In this document: positions 8,999 to 23,254 of the stretch, piece after piece
How the letters are laid out: every line of letters starts with the position of its first letter
Position numbering within the stretch: position 1 is the first letter of the stretch
Assembly: GCF_954871325.1 (NCBI RefSeq)
Contig: NC_088776.1
Span: 47,324,569 to 47,388,568 of the forward strand
From: Gordionus sp. m RMFG-2023
Lineage: Eukaryota; Nematomorpha; Gordioida; Chordodea; Parachordodidae
Direction: 5' to 3'
DNA: 64,000 nucleotides
Notes under the pieces: generated by a model
What the model was told of the DNA's origin: nothing
Database searches by the model: none
Seen by the model: the letters and a program-made list of their open reading frames with translations, nothing else
Position numbers and translations under genes: made by a program

Positions 8999-11755
8999 CA
9001 ACATATAAAAAATTATATTTTATTATAAAAAATCTGCCAAGGATTATTTACCGTATATAAACAGAATCTATATATATTTTATTAATATTGTAGGAATAAT
9101 TTAATTTACAAACATTACAATAACTTTGATAAAGTTTAAAATGGAAAGTTTCCTCAAAAATAACCGAAATTTTTAAATGATATTAATCATAAAACAATAA
9201 TATAGACTGGGAAGAATTATAAACTATATTTTTTTTTAGTTAAGATTTAATAGAGAACAACTAATTTTAAATCACATCTGAGGGATTAGGACATCTTTAC
9301 TGAGGTTCAATATCAGATTTTTAATTGCGATTTAAAGATCAACTATATCTAAATACCTTATAATTATGGATGTTGCGATTATTACGATCTCTATAGATAT
9401 TTTTTTTTATCTCTCTATTAATAGTTATTGAAGTGAAATTGTTAAAATTTCATTATATTTTTGGAAATAGATATAAATCTGAATCTTATATTAAGACGGA
9501 AAGTTAGGGTCCTAACAATTATTAAATCATATCAATTTAAAATATAATCTAGTAGTGAGGACTGGAGCCTTGGATTTTATTGTTTTTATAAAACTCGAAC
9601 TTGTCTTTTCATTCAATCAACTCTCAATTGCGAAATAAAATTTTTACTCTGCAACTGGAGATGAATATGTTTCTAATCTTATAGATAGTGGGTTCTTATT
9701 TTGATATCGAGGGCAGAAAGATTTGCCCCTAAAATATTATCTTCCTCGCTATTCACAATTGACAATATACATGACACTCCTTTGATAAAACGGTAATGGC
9801 TTTATCTACACTTAGTCAGTTCACAGATTTTAAATGTGAATTTGATAATGGGTTATGTTAATGAGAAAATATATGGAAGGTATTAAATTTTTGATAGTCA
9901 CTAATTATTTTAACTGTAAGATTTTTTAATGGTCATATTCATGAACCCGAAAAAAGAAACATTTATATACCTTAACACATCTATTTCTCAAAATATATAT
10001 CAAGGGGCCTGATAGCTCTAGATATTATCTAGCTAAAATTATTTTGATCTAAAAAAATTTTCATGTCAAGCCGAGATATAAATAAAGATCTATCAATACT
10101 TGATATAAAATATTAAGGTAAAATATATATTAAGGGGATGAATTATGAATATTGTCTAAAGATAGAAAAGTAACTAGTTATACAGTTACAAGTTGCATTC
10201 TTATATAGTATATGGTATTTAAAAGTAAATATTGTAAGTGGCTTTATATTTATATAATTCATCATTTTAAATATATATTTTTTGTTATAAAAATATTTTT
10301 TTACTAAATAAAATTTAAATAGAAAAATGATTGTAATGAATAAAACGGTAACATATTTTTATATTTCTTTAGATCTTGAAACTTTTTTCAAAATCAATGT
10401 CTAAAATGCGTGCTCACTTTTATCCTTTTTAAACTAAACAAACATTCCAGAGGGACCCAGACTGTGGTATTAAAACTAATTAGCCAAAAGAACCATAAGA
10501 CAACAATCTCGGTGGCCCTTTTGATTAAACAAAAAATCATGAAATATTACGTTACAATTTTATTTAAAGATTCATGGCAGGCACCAGAAGAGGGTGATTA
10601 TTTTTAACCTCCTGGAATTTTTTAAAAAAAAGGGTAGTAATTATTAAATTAAACTAAATTTATTTTAAAAATTAATTATATATAAACTTATTTATTGAGA
10701 TATATAAATATTTAACATATTTTAAAAAGTTACTTTAAAATAACTATCTATTTTATCGTTATATTCCAAAAATATGTAACCAGTTAAACCTAATTTTTTT
10801 ATAAATATGTAATTAGTTGCCGTATAAAATTTTAAATACAGATTTTTCAAATAATCAAATTATTTTTTAATGTATATCACGCAACCAAAATAAGTCTTAA
10901 AAAACTCTTAAAATTATTTTAAATGGTATTCGTTTTTAAATTTTGATAAATCATTAAAAAAAATTTAAGATTATGATAAAATGTTGTAAACACAAAAAAA
11001 AATGAGTGTTTTGATGAAACATCTCCTATTGAATTATCATATAAATAAGAAATTTAATAGAATCCTATAATTCAATCATCTTTTATTAATTTTATATCTT
11101 ACTGCTATTTGAAACTATTTTGAGAAAACCACAAATTTTAAAAATGGTAAAAAAAATAAATAAGTTTGTATGAATGATAATATAGTATAGTATACTTAAT
11201 AATTCATCTAACTGTTTGTTGTTAGACTAATCCATCTTAATCAATTTTAATCAAACTCTTTTTTTATGCCAAAGTAATGCATTGGTTTTTGGAATATAAA
11301 AATCTTAAGTTATGACAGATTTTTATATTATACTTCTTATAAACATAATTGGACCGATACAAAGAGAAAAGTTAAATATTTAAAATAGGATAGCCCATGT
11401 ATAAAAATATGAAAATTTATTCCATTATTCTTTTGATGTATAAAAATATTATTCAAAAGTTAATGATTATATTAGATTTATGAAGATATTAATAATTTTG
11501 TGCATACAATTTTTTTAAATTTTTTAATAACATACTCCCGACGTCGTTAATACTCGTTTATCCTAATTTTTTGTATCCTAATCAATTTCAGATTTTTAAA
11601 AAAATTGATATTCGACAAATTTTATTTTGATTTTTATTATATTTCATTAAATACCATAAATAATTACATAATAAATAAAAAATTATTAAGTATTATATAT
11701 TATTATTATTATTTAAAAATATCGGTATTAGATAATTTAAAATGTTATAAATTTA
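8999..11755. other. AT-rich non-coding DNA
   Basis: No coding-like frame. A 65-codon plus-strand frame at 10410-10607 (ending DSWQAPEEGDYF) is the least A/T-biased part but shows no family motif. The rest is A/T runs. Confidence 0.5.
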
Positions 11756-12185
11756 CAATTAGCGGCCAGAGCCGAATGAACAATAGTAAACCGCCAATCT
11801 GTTATAAATATCTTAACCATAATTAAACGGAATTATTTTTTGAAGGAGTAGAAAGAACTTTAACCGTTTTGAACCGGTTTCAACCAAAATAAAATGAATA
11901 AGTTTACATTTTTTTCCTTGTGGTATTTCATATTTTACTATTATATCCACGTCGTTTTAGGTATCAATCGATTTTATAATTATTAAATTATCAAAATATT
12001 TGTTTAATATCCATAAGAAGTGTGTATCAATTTTTTCACTATGACTTAAATTGATCCACAATCTTTTACTGCTTCTTATAGTGTTAACCATATTCCTTAT
12101 TTTCTCTATTTTAGTATTCAAAAAATCTAAATAACTAATTTATAAATTTTTGATTTAGTTGCATTTATTTAATTAATTTAAAGTA
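11756..12185 (+). repeat. Dispersed 420-bp repeat, forward copy
   Basis: Aligns closely over its whole length with the reverse complement of 21300-21730, including blocks such as TTTGAACCGG and TTGATCCACAATCTTT. It begins with several AACCG/GGTTC-like motifs. A shorter relative lies near 13075-13200. No frame is evident; family unknown. Confidence 0.8.
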
Positions 12186-15139
12186 TATTATCACCTTCTA
12201 CCCATAAATAGCCTGATAGAAAGGCCATTATTCCCACATGAATTTTAAAATGTCCAAATTTATAAGGTTTTAATTTATATATTATTTATAGAATTATGGC
12301 ATTTGATTATATTTTACAGCATTAATATTTTTATAGCCTTTATTATGAAGAATAGATTTTGTGTTATCTTGAAAATGCAAATATTTGCAAAGTTGTTCAA
12401 ATCTGTTTTTTATATTATTATCTAGATATTAGGAATTGTAAATCTTTAAACTACTAATATCGATGTGGCTTTACAAATTGATTATGGATTATAATTATTA
12501 CAATATTTTTGCTCTGACCTCATGTTTTTTATAATTTATGTTGATAACATAAAAATTTATTTTATTTTCCTTTAGAAAAAATTTAAATTGTCCGCACCAG
12601 AGTTAACATAGTTCTTTCTTTTTTACATATAACATTCTCATAAAATAATCAGCCTGTAATATAGATAAGTGCAAAATCATATTTAAAGGTGATCATGTGA
12701 GCTAATTTGGAAAGGCATATTCAAATGCATCATTTTAAAGAACATGAATCCCTAACAATAAAAAAAATTCTTTCCAAATTTATTTCACCACAAATATGGA
12801 AATCAAGCTATGAAATTTCTATTGAGCAATCATTAAATTCTATGGTCAGGGTCAAAATGAATAAAAACCAATAATAAATTCTTGTACAGAATTATGATTC
12901 TTTTATTTATTTTTTTATATATTATGTATAGATACTTATAAATATAATAAAATAATATTCATCTATATTATAAATAATAAGTAATGTATTAATAAATAAT
13001 AATCATTAGTTAAAAAATTAAAATCATATACGATAGTGTTACTTCAATAAAAATAATATATTTTTATAACCGCAATGAATTTTTACAATTAGTTGAACCG
13101 AACCTTTATAAAAAAGTTTAAGAACCGTAATCAAATCGTAACCTGATAAATTTTTATAAACTAAACTGTAACAAACCGACCGTTATAAATAAATGTTAGA
13201 GTACCTCGTACACACATCTTAAAAGGTTTGCATCTCCTTCTCCTGTGCCTTAATAACGGCATTTCAAATATTATTCTGAGCAGTTCATTTTTTAAATCTA
13301 GGAGTTTCCATTTATTATCGTAATTTTTCTTAGCAATTTATTTTTTTTATGAGCATTAAGAAATAATTCTGGGTATTCAAGATTTTTTCATAGTTTAGTA
13401 AACAATTCTGGAAATTCGCGATTTTTATAAAGGTGTTAGTATTATTTATAGGAAGCGATTAGTTAGAAGCTTTGTTAATTTAAAAATTATAAACACATAA
13501 ATAAAAATTCTTACAAACTACCCTATTAATACACTGTTAAGCATAAACATAAAATACCTGAGAAGCTGTATGGCCACTATGGATATAATATGATATTATA
13601 TTTCATATATATATATATAACATATATCAGATTAGCTTCTTTAAAGATTAAGTAATTTAATAAACAACATTATAAAAAAAATGGTTGATAAAGTAGCATG
13701 TCCCTTTAGGAAAAATAAATAAATATTATGTTAATGTCATTATCCATTTATTTTGTTATTATAGTAAACATTGCATAAGTAAGATTCAAATAAACCAAAT
13801 ACGAATTCAAGGTTAGATATTATAAAAAATATAAGAAATAAAATTTATAACATTGTTTGAATTTAATAATAAATTTATTTTTATGAATTCTAATGCATTT
13901 TTAGGCTTTCTTAAACATTTTCGAGTATATATAAAACTCATAAGGAAAAAAAAATTTTAATTTTTTGGTTTGAATTTATATCTCGTAAATAAATAAATCA
14001 AATACTATATTAAATAACTTATTTTACATTAGTCCACACTCACTAACATATTAGCATATATATATATATATCTAAATTTATGAAAAATAAAATTTTGTTT
14101 ATCCTAGTTCCTTTATATGTATATGATTAAGTAAATCTATGTTTCATTTTTGCATTTAATCTCTAAGACAAAATTAAATTTTCCAAATGCCCTTTTAAAA
14201 ATCATACTTAATCTTAAACCCTACTCTGGATATGAGAATAACATTTTCCTCTCCTTTGCAACAATCAATAAACATTTAATTGAGCCGACTCGCCATATCA
14301 CGTGTTCAAACTGCCTGCTGGTGGATAATTTTCCTCATAAAACTTCCTTAATTTTTTTTAATTTTACTGGCATAAGAAATCAAGAGCAGCTTCCTTGTTT
14401 ACACAACACGAAAGGACAATCATCTTAAAGAATAAAGAAAACTACCGATACCCAAAAACTATAAAAAATATTTTTAATTTACTATTGTCAATTTAAAAAT
14501 TATTTTTGTTATAATAAGTTAGTTGGTGTTACATCAAGGCTTTTCAAATCATGACTAATGTATGGCCTGGCTCAAACTAATCAAAATGAATTCCATTTTT
14601 TTGTGACAGGTGAAATTTAATGTAATTTTTAGGCTTATATTTATTTTATGTTAGTGTTGAAAGCCAAATCATGTTCCGTTAAGTTTTAGCCAATGGTGCC
14701 TGAGAAACTTTTCTGCTAATTTAAATTAATATAAAATTTTTCAGATAAAGAACAGGGTAGATTGGACATAGCTACAGGATACGTATGAAATCACCTAAAA
14801 ATGACGTATATGAAAATTAATTTTATGAATAAGGAATTCGAGAGATATATTTAAGATTGACTATTACTTTATTTTCTGGTAAAAAATGTTGATGCCATTG
14901 ATATTTTATAAGAAGCAAAATAAATTTAATTAGTTAAATTTACTTAAATAAAGAAACAATTGAAGGGAATAGAAAGCTTAAACATTAAATTGGTATATTT
15001 AAATATTATATTAAAATATATTACAAGTTAGATTAACCTCTACTATTTTTAAGTATAATTTCAATTAATCAGTATCACTATTACTTTATTACTATAACAA
15101 ATATTAAATATAAAATTTGAAATAATGAAAAATTTATAA
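12186..15139. other. AT-rich non-coding DNA
   Basis: Contains a short relative of the 420-bp repeat at 13075-13200 (TTGAACCGAACCTTTATAAA) and AT dinucleotide runs near 13608-13622 and 14058-14072. A plus-strand frame at 14150-14428 has no recognisable domain. Confidence 0.5.
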
Positions 15140-15295
15140 CTCTGTATTCACAATTATCGCAAATTCGCAGCGAAGTATACTAATTCGCGGCTTGCCTTCC
15201 ATTCCCAATTAGCGCGATTTAGCGGCGAAATATATAAAAATTATATCATATATTATATACTTAGCCGCAAATTTGCGCTTACTGTGAATGTAGGG
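15140..15295. mobile_element. Foldback MITE with GCAAATTCGC core
   Basis: A 156-bp inverted-repeat element. The left arm starts CTCTGTATTCACAATTATCG and the right arm, in reverse complement, starts CCCTACATTCACAGTAAGCG; both arms carry a CGCAAATT(T)CG motif and end near GAAGTATA/TAAGTATA. The flanks TTATAA and TTACAA differ by one base and may be a target duplication. No coding capacity. Confidence 0.7.
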
Positions 15296-18200
15296 TTACA
15301 ATTCAAATATTATATTTATAATATCAAAAGAATGTGCGAGAATTTTATCCTAACATTGAATGCCATCTGTCTTCAAAATAGAATATTCTACAAAAATGTC
15401 ACACATAATCGATGGCTTCTACAACGGAGGAGCTATGTATGAAATAAATATTTCTTTAAGTTTGCGAGGGAGGTATATACATTCGGAGCAATTGTATCAA
15501 TATCAAAGTATCCCCCCTCCCAGTAATAACCACAATAAAATGTATGAAATAGAATTATATAGAGAGAAATTAGATTTCAATGAAATATATTTTCTCATTT
15601 TAAATTTATAAACAAAATATTATAGATGTTTTAACTTCATTCGATTTAAGAAAAAATATATAAGTTTTTCTTCCTTGAACATTTTGCTACATCACATTTA
15701 CTTTCATATCAAATCATACGATGTTAACCAAAAAAATAGGTGTTTAATAAATCAATATCTTTAAACATTCATCCCAACTTTGATTATGTTAAAAAAATAT
15801 GAACTTGTAATAAGCATTCAAAGATATTACATACATACGGAATAGAATAGCAGAAAAGCAATTTTAATTTTGATTAAATAAAGCGTAATATTGTTTTCTA
15901 TTACTAATCTTAAGTTAAAGAGGATTACAAACTTAATTTGATAAAAGAAAACCAAATATATTGGTGGGAATTTAATTTATATCATGATGTGATTTAATTG
16001 TATTTATTTTTTGTTGTTTTTTAAAAGTAAGGTATACACATATCTTCTGATATTGATACAATTAATATTAATAAAGAGTAATGAAAAAATCAAGCTGAAT
16101 AAATCTCGACTTTGAAGAACAATTTAAAATCTTTATCTAAATATTAAAAGTTAAAGAATTCTCACAATTTTAATATCACTTAGCCTTTCATTTGTTTTTA
16201 TATCAAAATATTTTTTTGGTGCAATTTTTCTTTATAAATGAATATATTTAATATACTATATATTTTTAAAATTTTTTATACCATTTTAAGGATAGTAGAA
16301 AAAGCATATTAAAATTTACTCATTTTAACATCATCTGTACAGTGGACACTTAAGGCTAAAACTCGTAAATCTTTATATTCAATTTTTCTATTCAAAATTT
16401 AGGGTTTTTTTAAATTTTGCATTAGAATATAACCTCTATCAAAATAATTTTTAAATAATTAGAAATTTATATTTCAATATATTACTATTTATGTTAACCA
16501 TGATCAAAATAAATATAGATGGTAGTTAAATATATATTAAAATAAAATAGTTAATATTTTGCAATAAATATCAAAAATTATTTTTAGGTTTGATTAAGAT
16601 TAATGTAAATATTTTGTAATATTTCTATATAAATATCTAAATACCATATTAGGTACAATTTGTAATATATTTCAATATAAATATCTAAATATTCTTGAAT
16701 GTGTAAAATAATAATTAGTTTGAAGTAAGGGAACTATTTTTTTTATCTATATGTGTACATAGTAAATATCTATCATAGGATTAAATTTCAGACTTTAGAC
16801 TTCACTATTTTTACAATAAATCTAGATGAATTCACGTGCCTAGTGGCACGATTTGCCCTAATCTTCCCATACACGACTTGTATATATTTAATCTAAAATT
16901 TAGATATTCAAAAATAAAATTAGAGAAAAAAAATGAAAATTAAATAATTAGATTCTTTTACAATCCCCCTTATCTCATAATTACATTTTGTTCATTGATA
17001 TAATTTATAAAATTAAATTCAACCTTTTTTTAAAAAAGAATTATGCTTTTGATGTTCTGATAAAGTAAATCATCCAAAATATAATTTCTTGATCATCTCT
17101 CTCCAGGGTCGTATACCAAGAAGATGCATTAAAAAAATAGGAACCATCGTTTTTAATCAAATTTGAATGTTCTAACCAAATAACATCTAAAACTTATTTA
17201 TAATAATTGATCATTCCAATTTATAAAATTTTGATTAAAAAATTTCATCAAAATTTATGACATCCTTATTATATTACTATGGCATTAATATAATTAATAA
17301 TTTATTTGATTATATTTCCTTTTAAATTAAGCAAGGGATAATAACATAAAAAGTCATAATTAGTTAAAACTAAATCATGATTTTTTTAAAAAATATTTTT
17401 CATTTTTTAAAAAAAAATTTAATATAAATGTGATTTGATTTGAACTTACATTATTGCAATAATAAAAATATTAGAAATAAAATTACAAAATTAATCTATT
17501 TTACTAATCAAAATTGATTAAGAAAAATGAAAATATCATTAAAAAACTACCAGATAGCTAAAAATATCTAATATCTAACTTTTTTATTATTTTAATCGTT
17601 TAGGGACAATTTATGTTTACAAGGAATGGATAAGCTAAAAAAATTTTATTATACATAAAATAATATTATATAATTTTTGACTGAATGACCTTCAATTAAT
17701 ATATTATACTTCATGCTATATATAAATAAAGTAAATATAATACTAATTTTTATTGCAAAATTTGGATATTATGATTTTCAATTTATGCGCGTCATGTAAA
17801 ACATATAATACAATATCCAGTATTTCGACTTCTCGTTTTGGCCCAAATTTATGGTTTTATTTTAAAAATATTTTGTCACGCCTTTTTTGAACATTGTCAT
17901 AAGTTCAAATGTAACAAATTTATAAATAAGAAATTCCGACTCTACCATGGGGGAATCTGTCTACATAATCCAAACAATTAAATTTTTATACAGAAAAATA
18001 TCGAGAGAAGGAGGAGGGGGGTTAAATTTATTTTTGAATGAGTACAAAATAGCAAGTTTTTATTTTACAAAAGGTAGGAAATAGCTACAATAAAAAAAAT
18101 ATATGCCAAGCAAGCTATAAGTTGGATAAAAAAAATTTATAATATTTTTGTCCTCCTATTGTAAAATTTATATAGAAACACCTGTCGGAAATTGGAATAC

Positions 18201-18479
18201 TTTTGCCAGTTAGAGAAAGGTTTAGAATTATAGTCGGGTAAATATATCGAGAGTGTTTTGAGTGTCATTTGAAAATTCCTGGATTATTATATTGTAATAA
18301 TATCTCAATTAGGGAAGATCAACCGAAACGAAACAGGTTCAGTCGCTTTCTGAAATTAAAATAAAATTGGACCGATTTTGGCAGCCATTAATTTGATTTA
18401 ACCTAATATCAAAGCAAAAATAATAAATAATTTTACCTATTTTTCCTAATTATCAATTTATAAAATAACCTAACATTAA
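15296..18479. other. AT-rich non-coding DNA
   Basis: Nothing recognisable. The plus-strand frame 15360-15611 lacks motifs and has ordinary A/T-driven composition. Purine-rich patches occur near 18001-18020. Confidence 0.5.
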
Positions 18480-19940
18480 AACGAAAGATGTAAAGTAGGG
18501 AAATTACCCGGGAAATAACGAAAAAATTTCCCGAATTTTCCATTTAATATAAATATAATATTTTATTGCAAAAATTATGATTTATATTTAATAAAATATA
18601 ATTTTTTATTTCAAAAATAATGATTTAAATTTATATTTTCCTCATGAGTCTTTAATTGAATGCTTTAAATGTACCACACATGGCTTGAATTTACTTATTA
18701 AAGATTTACGCCAAATACATTTTATTGAAAAGATTATAAAAAAAACAAATAATTAAATATATAAAATTTAATGATATTTTTGGCAACTTTTAAAGAAAAG
18801 GAAATACTGATAGGATATAAATCTTACTTAAAAAATTCCAAGTCCGACAAGATGGAGAGATTTTGTTATTATGTTGCAAAAAGTTGTGAAAAATAAGGAA
18901 GTTTTGCAAGAAATTGCAATTTCAAGTTTATTAATAGACAAATATAGAGGCGTATTCTATTGGACAAAGAAGGATACTGGGATAAATTAGAGTCTGTACT
19001 TTTTTGGAATTTATTTATAACAAAATTATATTTGTAGAATCGGATACAGCGGTATTATCTGACGTACCAGAAATATTTTGGGATATAAAAGATAAACTCA
19101 ATTCATCAACTTTTATTTTTAATGAAAATGTTAAGATGCATATTAATAAACGAAAGAAATTTTGTTGCTGAAAATCTTCTGGATCCTAGATATTATGGTG
19201 TGAAATTAACAGACCGCGAATTAACAGTAGCTTTAAATTTAATAAATATTATTTCAGGCCAAATTAATTGCGATATTGGGAAAATATGGTTAATTTAGCA
19301 GAATATCGTTCAAACCAAAGTTTCTATAAAGGAGTTGGCATATGGGGGAGCTCAATCCATACCAAACCCCTCATATGGTGGAAAGGGTTGTGTATAAATC
19401 AACCCCGCAGTAAGATGTCTTTCGATAACACCCTCAAGTGCCTCGTCAGAAAGAGTCGGGTCAGCATTTGGAAAAATTCATTCAAAAACGAGAAATAGAA
19501 TAAAGAATGCAAGAGTCGAAAAATTAATATCAATCAGGTATAACATACATTTAAAGGATCACACAAATACATTATGTTCGGGATATCATCAAAAGAGTTC
19601 AGATTCCGATTATTAATTAAAGTGATAATGATGATATTTCAATTACATCCTATGAAGATGTTGTTGCTATTTCATTAGCATCCCTAAGTTATTCACAAAA
19701 AAATGAAATGTTTACATTGTATTTTTGTCTTTATTATAATTATTTTGTTTTCCCTTGGTTCCCAAAATTTAATAAAGTTATACAATAAAAAAAATTGAAA
19801 GGTTAAAGTGTATGGTTATTTTTTAATTTTCCGCTATTTTCCGTTATTTTCCCTTTTTTCTCCAATTTTCTCTTTTCCGCCAATTATTCCGGGGAAATAT
19901 CCCCTGAACCCATTTTCCCGGGAAATTTAGATCTCTTATC
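18480..19940 (+). mobile_element. Decayed hAT transposon
   Basis: A hAT transposase remnant (18850-19616) lies between ends that each carry a CCCGGGAAA block. The right end reads in reverse TAAGAGATCTAAATTTCCCG, a form common for hAT termini; the left end near 18480 (AAGATGTAAAGTAGGGAAAT) is only partly complementary. No 8-bp target duplication is evident. The boundaries are approximate and the element is old. Confidence 0.6.
18850..19616 (+). pseudogene. hAT transposase remnant, several frameshifts
   Basis: Pieces of the C-terminal two thirds of a hAT transposase in order. RWRDFVIMLQKVV (18850 on) and VPEIFWDIKDKLNSS belong to the helical insertion, NFVAENLLDPRYYGVKL is the conserved LDPR block, and LAEYRSNQSFYKG with PLIWWKGLC leads into the end. 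ITPSSASSERVGSAFGKIHS then gives the dimerisation domain, with the Glu of the SER motif that serves as third catalytic residue in this family. At least four frame changes or stops separate these pieces, so it is inactive. The N-terminal BED finger and the first catalytic Asp regions are not seen. Confidence 0.82.
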
Positions 19941-21299
19941 AAAAAAAACCACGATTGTGTCAAGTTTTAGAAACGAAATCAAGATTTTAGCCATCAAATA
20001 TAACCTAATCTTCGAGATTTTGCCAAAAGATGGTCACATCTCTCCTTCATCATTTGGCAGAAATATTTGTTTGCCTAAAACTTGATTTAGGGGTTTAATA
20101 GGCTAAACGAGATTGTTAATAAATCTAAAAACCAAAATTTTTATAATAAGTAAGTAATTGGAAAAATCTAAAATGCAGAGATAGTAACATTTCGCCCATG
20201 ATCAAGATCATCACATATACAACTAGGCGAATTTAAAAAAATTGGCATTTATATTTATCTCGCCTGACCATGATTAAATCCAATAAAAGATTAATATATT
20301 TCTTAAGAATTCGAATTCTTATTAGGTGTATTAGGAAAAGATTAAGAAATTTTTTAAACAGCAATGATTCTTACTCACTTATTGATTCTCAAAATGGTAT
20401 GAATTTCATTTCCATTTTCTAGCCTATCTCATCTAGAACATTTAATATATTCTTTCGATCAATGACCGGATTTATTGTTTATATACTCGGCTCTAAGGTT
20501 TTAACCATTTCTGGAAATTTTTTTATTTAATATTTTAATTCAGCCCCCCCCCCCCCCACCTTCTTGTTGATTTATCCTTTTTCGGATGTTTGTGAGTGTT
20601 TACATTTAATTTATTTTCGCTAAAAAAAGATGATTTATTTTATTATATCAAATTTCTTTAGAGTTGTCATCAGATTTGTTAATAGATCCTTTTAAAATGT
20701 ATCTAGATACCGATACACTGCTTATGAATCTAAATACAGTCACATAACCCAAAAACGTAAACAAAGATATAATTTTACAAATACATCTGTAATCAGACAC
20801 AATTTTTATCATACCTATATACATGGTTCGCTGTTGTTTTCGAACAGACACTCTTATGAGAGAAAAATATAAGGTTCATTACGATTAGAAATGTTTTTCT
20901 AAATTATTTTTATTGAAGCAACACCATAGTATAATGATTTTAATTATAAATATTATTTATTAAAATTTTTACCATCACTTAAGTTAATATATTATTTATT
21001 TAAAAAATAGAGGAAATTAATTTATTTTTATTATAAGTATATCTATGAATAATTGTAAAAAAATATATAAGAATCATAACTCATTTCTAAATATATTATT
21101 TGAACGTAATATATTTTTTAATATAAGTAGATTTATATATGTTTGTTGTGGCAATAACACAAATTTTAGCCCCGAAAAGGTCCTTTTAACAGAAACTTGT
21201 GTTGCGGGAATCGCAATATACTATAAGAGCATGTTTATATAATTTTAGATATTCAAATTTCTTGATTCCCAATATATAAAAACTGATGTTTTTTAGATT
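19941..21299. other. AT-rich non-coding DNA with a poly-C tract
   Basis: A run of 14 C (20544-20557) stands in otherwise A/T-rich sequence. TCTAGATAC-like motifs near 20698-20710 belong to a dispersed pattern seen again at 21940-22080, 32805-32890 and 34165-34210. No gene is supported. Confidence 0.5.
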
Positions 21300-21730
21300 A
21301 ATTAATGGCAACTAAATCAAAATTTGGTTATTTAGATATTTTGCATACTAAAAATATAGGAAATAGGAATGCTATATGAAGCAGTCGAAAGATTGTGGAT
21401 CAATTTAAGTCATAGTGAAAATTAATACATACTTCTTATGGATATTAAACAAATATTTTGATCATTTAATAATTGTAAATAATAACAGATATGGTAAAAT
21501 GTAATACAAGAAAAAGAATGTAATAACAGATATGGTAAAATATGTAATACAAAAGAATGTAATAAAATGTAAAATTATTTAATTTATTTTGGCTCAAACC
21601 GGTTCAACCCGGTTTAACTTTTTTTTATAAAGGTTCTTTTTACTCCTTCAAAAAATAATTATATAGGTTCGGTTAAGGTTCAGATATTTATAACGGTTTA
21701 GCGGTTCATTCTGGTTCACTCCGGTTCCTT
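21300..21730 (-). repeat. Dispersed 420-bp repeat, inverted copy
   Basis: Reverse-complement copy of 11756-12185. Shared blocks include GATTGTGGATCAATTTAAGT, CTTCTTATGGATATTAAACA and GTTCAACCCGGTTTAAC. It also has a small internal duplication around AACAGATATGGTAAAAT at about 21484-21545. Confidence 0.8.
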
Positions 21731-23254
21731 AAATTTAAATGGGGATAAAAAATAATATTTTTTATAAGTTATAAGTTTAATATTATATATATATTTTTTT
21801 TATTATTTAGTTTTAATATTTTTTAATATATATTTATTTACATTATATGCCCATTGAAATAAAATGAATTTTGCATTCAAATATTTTATTTTTAATATAA
21901 AAAATCGTTAAATAAAAGTATAACCTTTAAAATAGTATCAGATATAGAAACAGATGCTTTTTATAAGAGTATCTCTAGAAACAGATGTTTTTTATACACC
22001 TAGATACAGATACCACATTTTCATATCTAGATATAACAACTCTGGTGGCCGTATTGAAATAGATATCTAGAATATTACCTACTATAATATTTCATATTAA
22101 AATATCAATTGTATACATATCTATATAATTTACCAGATATATTTCTTATATTATCAAAGAAAGTGTAATTTAGTTAAGTTTTTCTTTACTAAATTCCGGA
22201 TGTTCCCATAAAGGAACGACTATTTTTGAGAGAAATCGTATATTCTTAAGAAATGGGATTCTATTCCTATTTATATCATAATTATGATTTAATAAAAATC
22301 ATTTTATAAAATATCGGGCAAAAATGATTTAAAATCTTATCAATGCCAGAGCTTTTAGAATTTGGTCATTATAAATCATTTTGGTTGCACAATGTAAACT
22401 GTTTCAAAAAGAAATTGAAAATATGAGAGGCAAATTAATGCAATAATTCATAAAGTCCTTTCTAGTTAATCGATATTATATTTTTTATTTTATTACATTA
22501 GATTATGTTCTAGTCGATTAAAAAAATTGGTGTTTGGGTTTGTAATTTATATATTTTTTGGTACCAGCTTGGGTTTATTTGATTATTTTATTTTACCAAG
22601 TCAAATAGGCATGGTACAGGCTTACCAAAACGTTATAATATATTTTGTCTGACAAAATAAGATTTGTAAGGATAAACAGCTAATTTTTATGTATCATTTG
22701 TCTATAAAGAATAGGCTAATTTAATTTTAATATTATTTTGGCAGATAAGACTCCAAAAATATGATAACAAGTAGAGATTTATGCACAAAATACATGCAGT
22801 ATAATTTATTACAAATTAAATTTCTTACTTTATTTGACATTTGAAAAAAAAACCTCTTTACATTTTTACAAAAGATACAACTTTGTATAAAACAATGTTT
22901 TTAATAAATATTTAATTAGTTTTTGAGGTATAGACTTAAAATAATAAAGCAAAAAATAATAATTAATTTATAATTTGACTAAAATTAAAAAAATTCATAA
23001 TTTATATTTTATTTGTCAAATTTTACAAAATTTTTAATCCTATATATTAAAATTTTATCTTTTTTTATCATAATTAGTTCCAAAGTTTCAACAACTAAAA
23101 CTTTAAGTTTTAATTTCATCCAAAATCGGGGGAAATAATCTTTACAATTTAATTTTAGGGTTCCAACTCCACTTTGATCGATATAAAGGAGCGAGATTTT
23201 ATTAAAAGAAGTTGCCATCTAGTTTATATTTTAAGAACTATATTATATTACATA
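21731..23254. other. AT-rich non-coding DNA
   Basis: Includes several copies of an AGATAC/TCTAGATA motif between 21940 and 22090. The minus-strand frame 23009-23218 has no recognisable features. Confidence 0.5.

Noticed and set aside
10410-10607. 65-residue gene
   Set aside because: No motif and low-complexity surroundings; insufficient support.
14150-14428. Cys-containing 92-codon frame as a gene
   Set aside because: No family motif, no plausible start context, and no splice or UTR support; likely chance.
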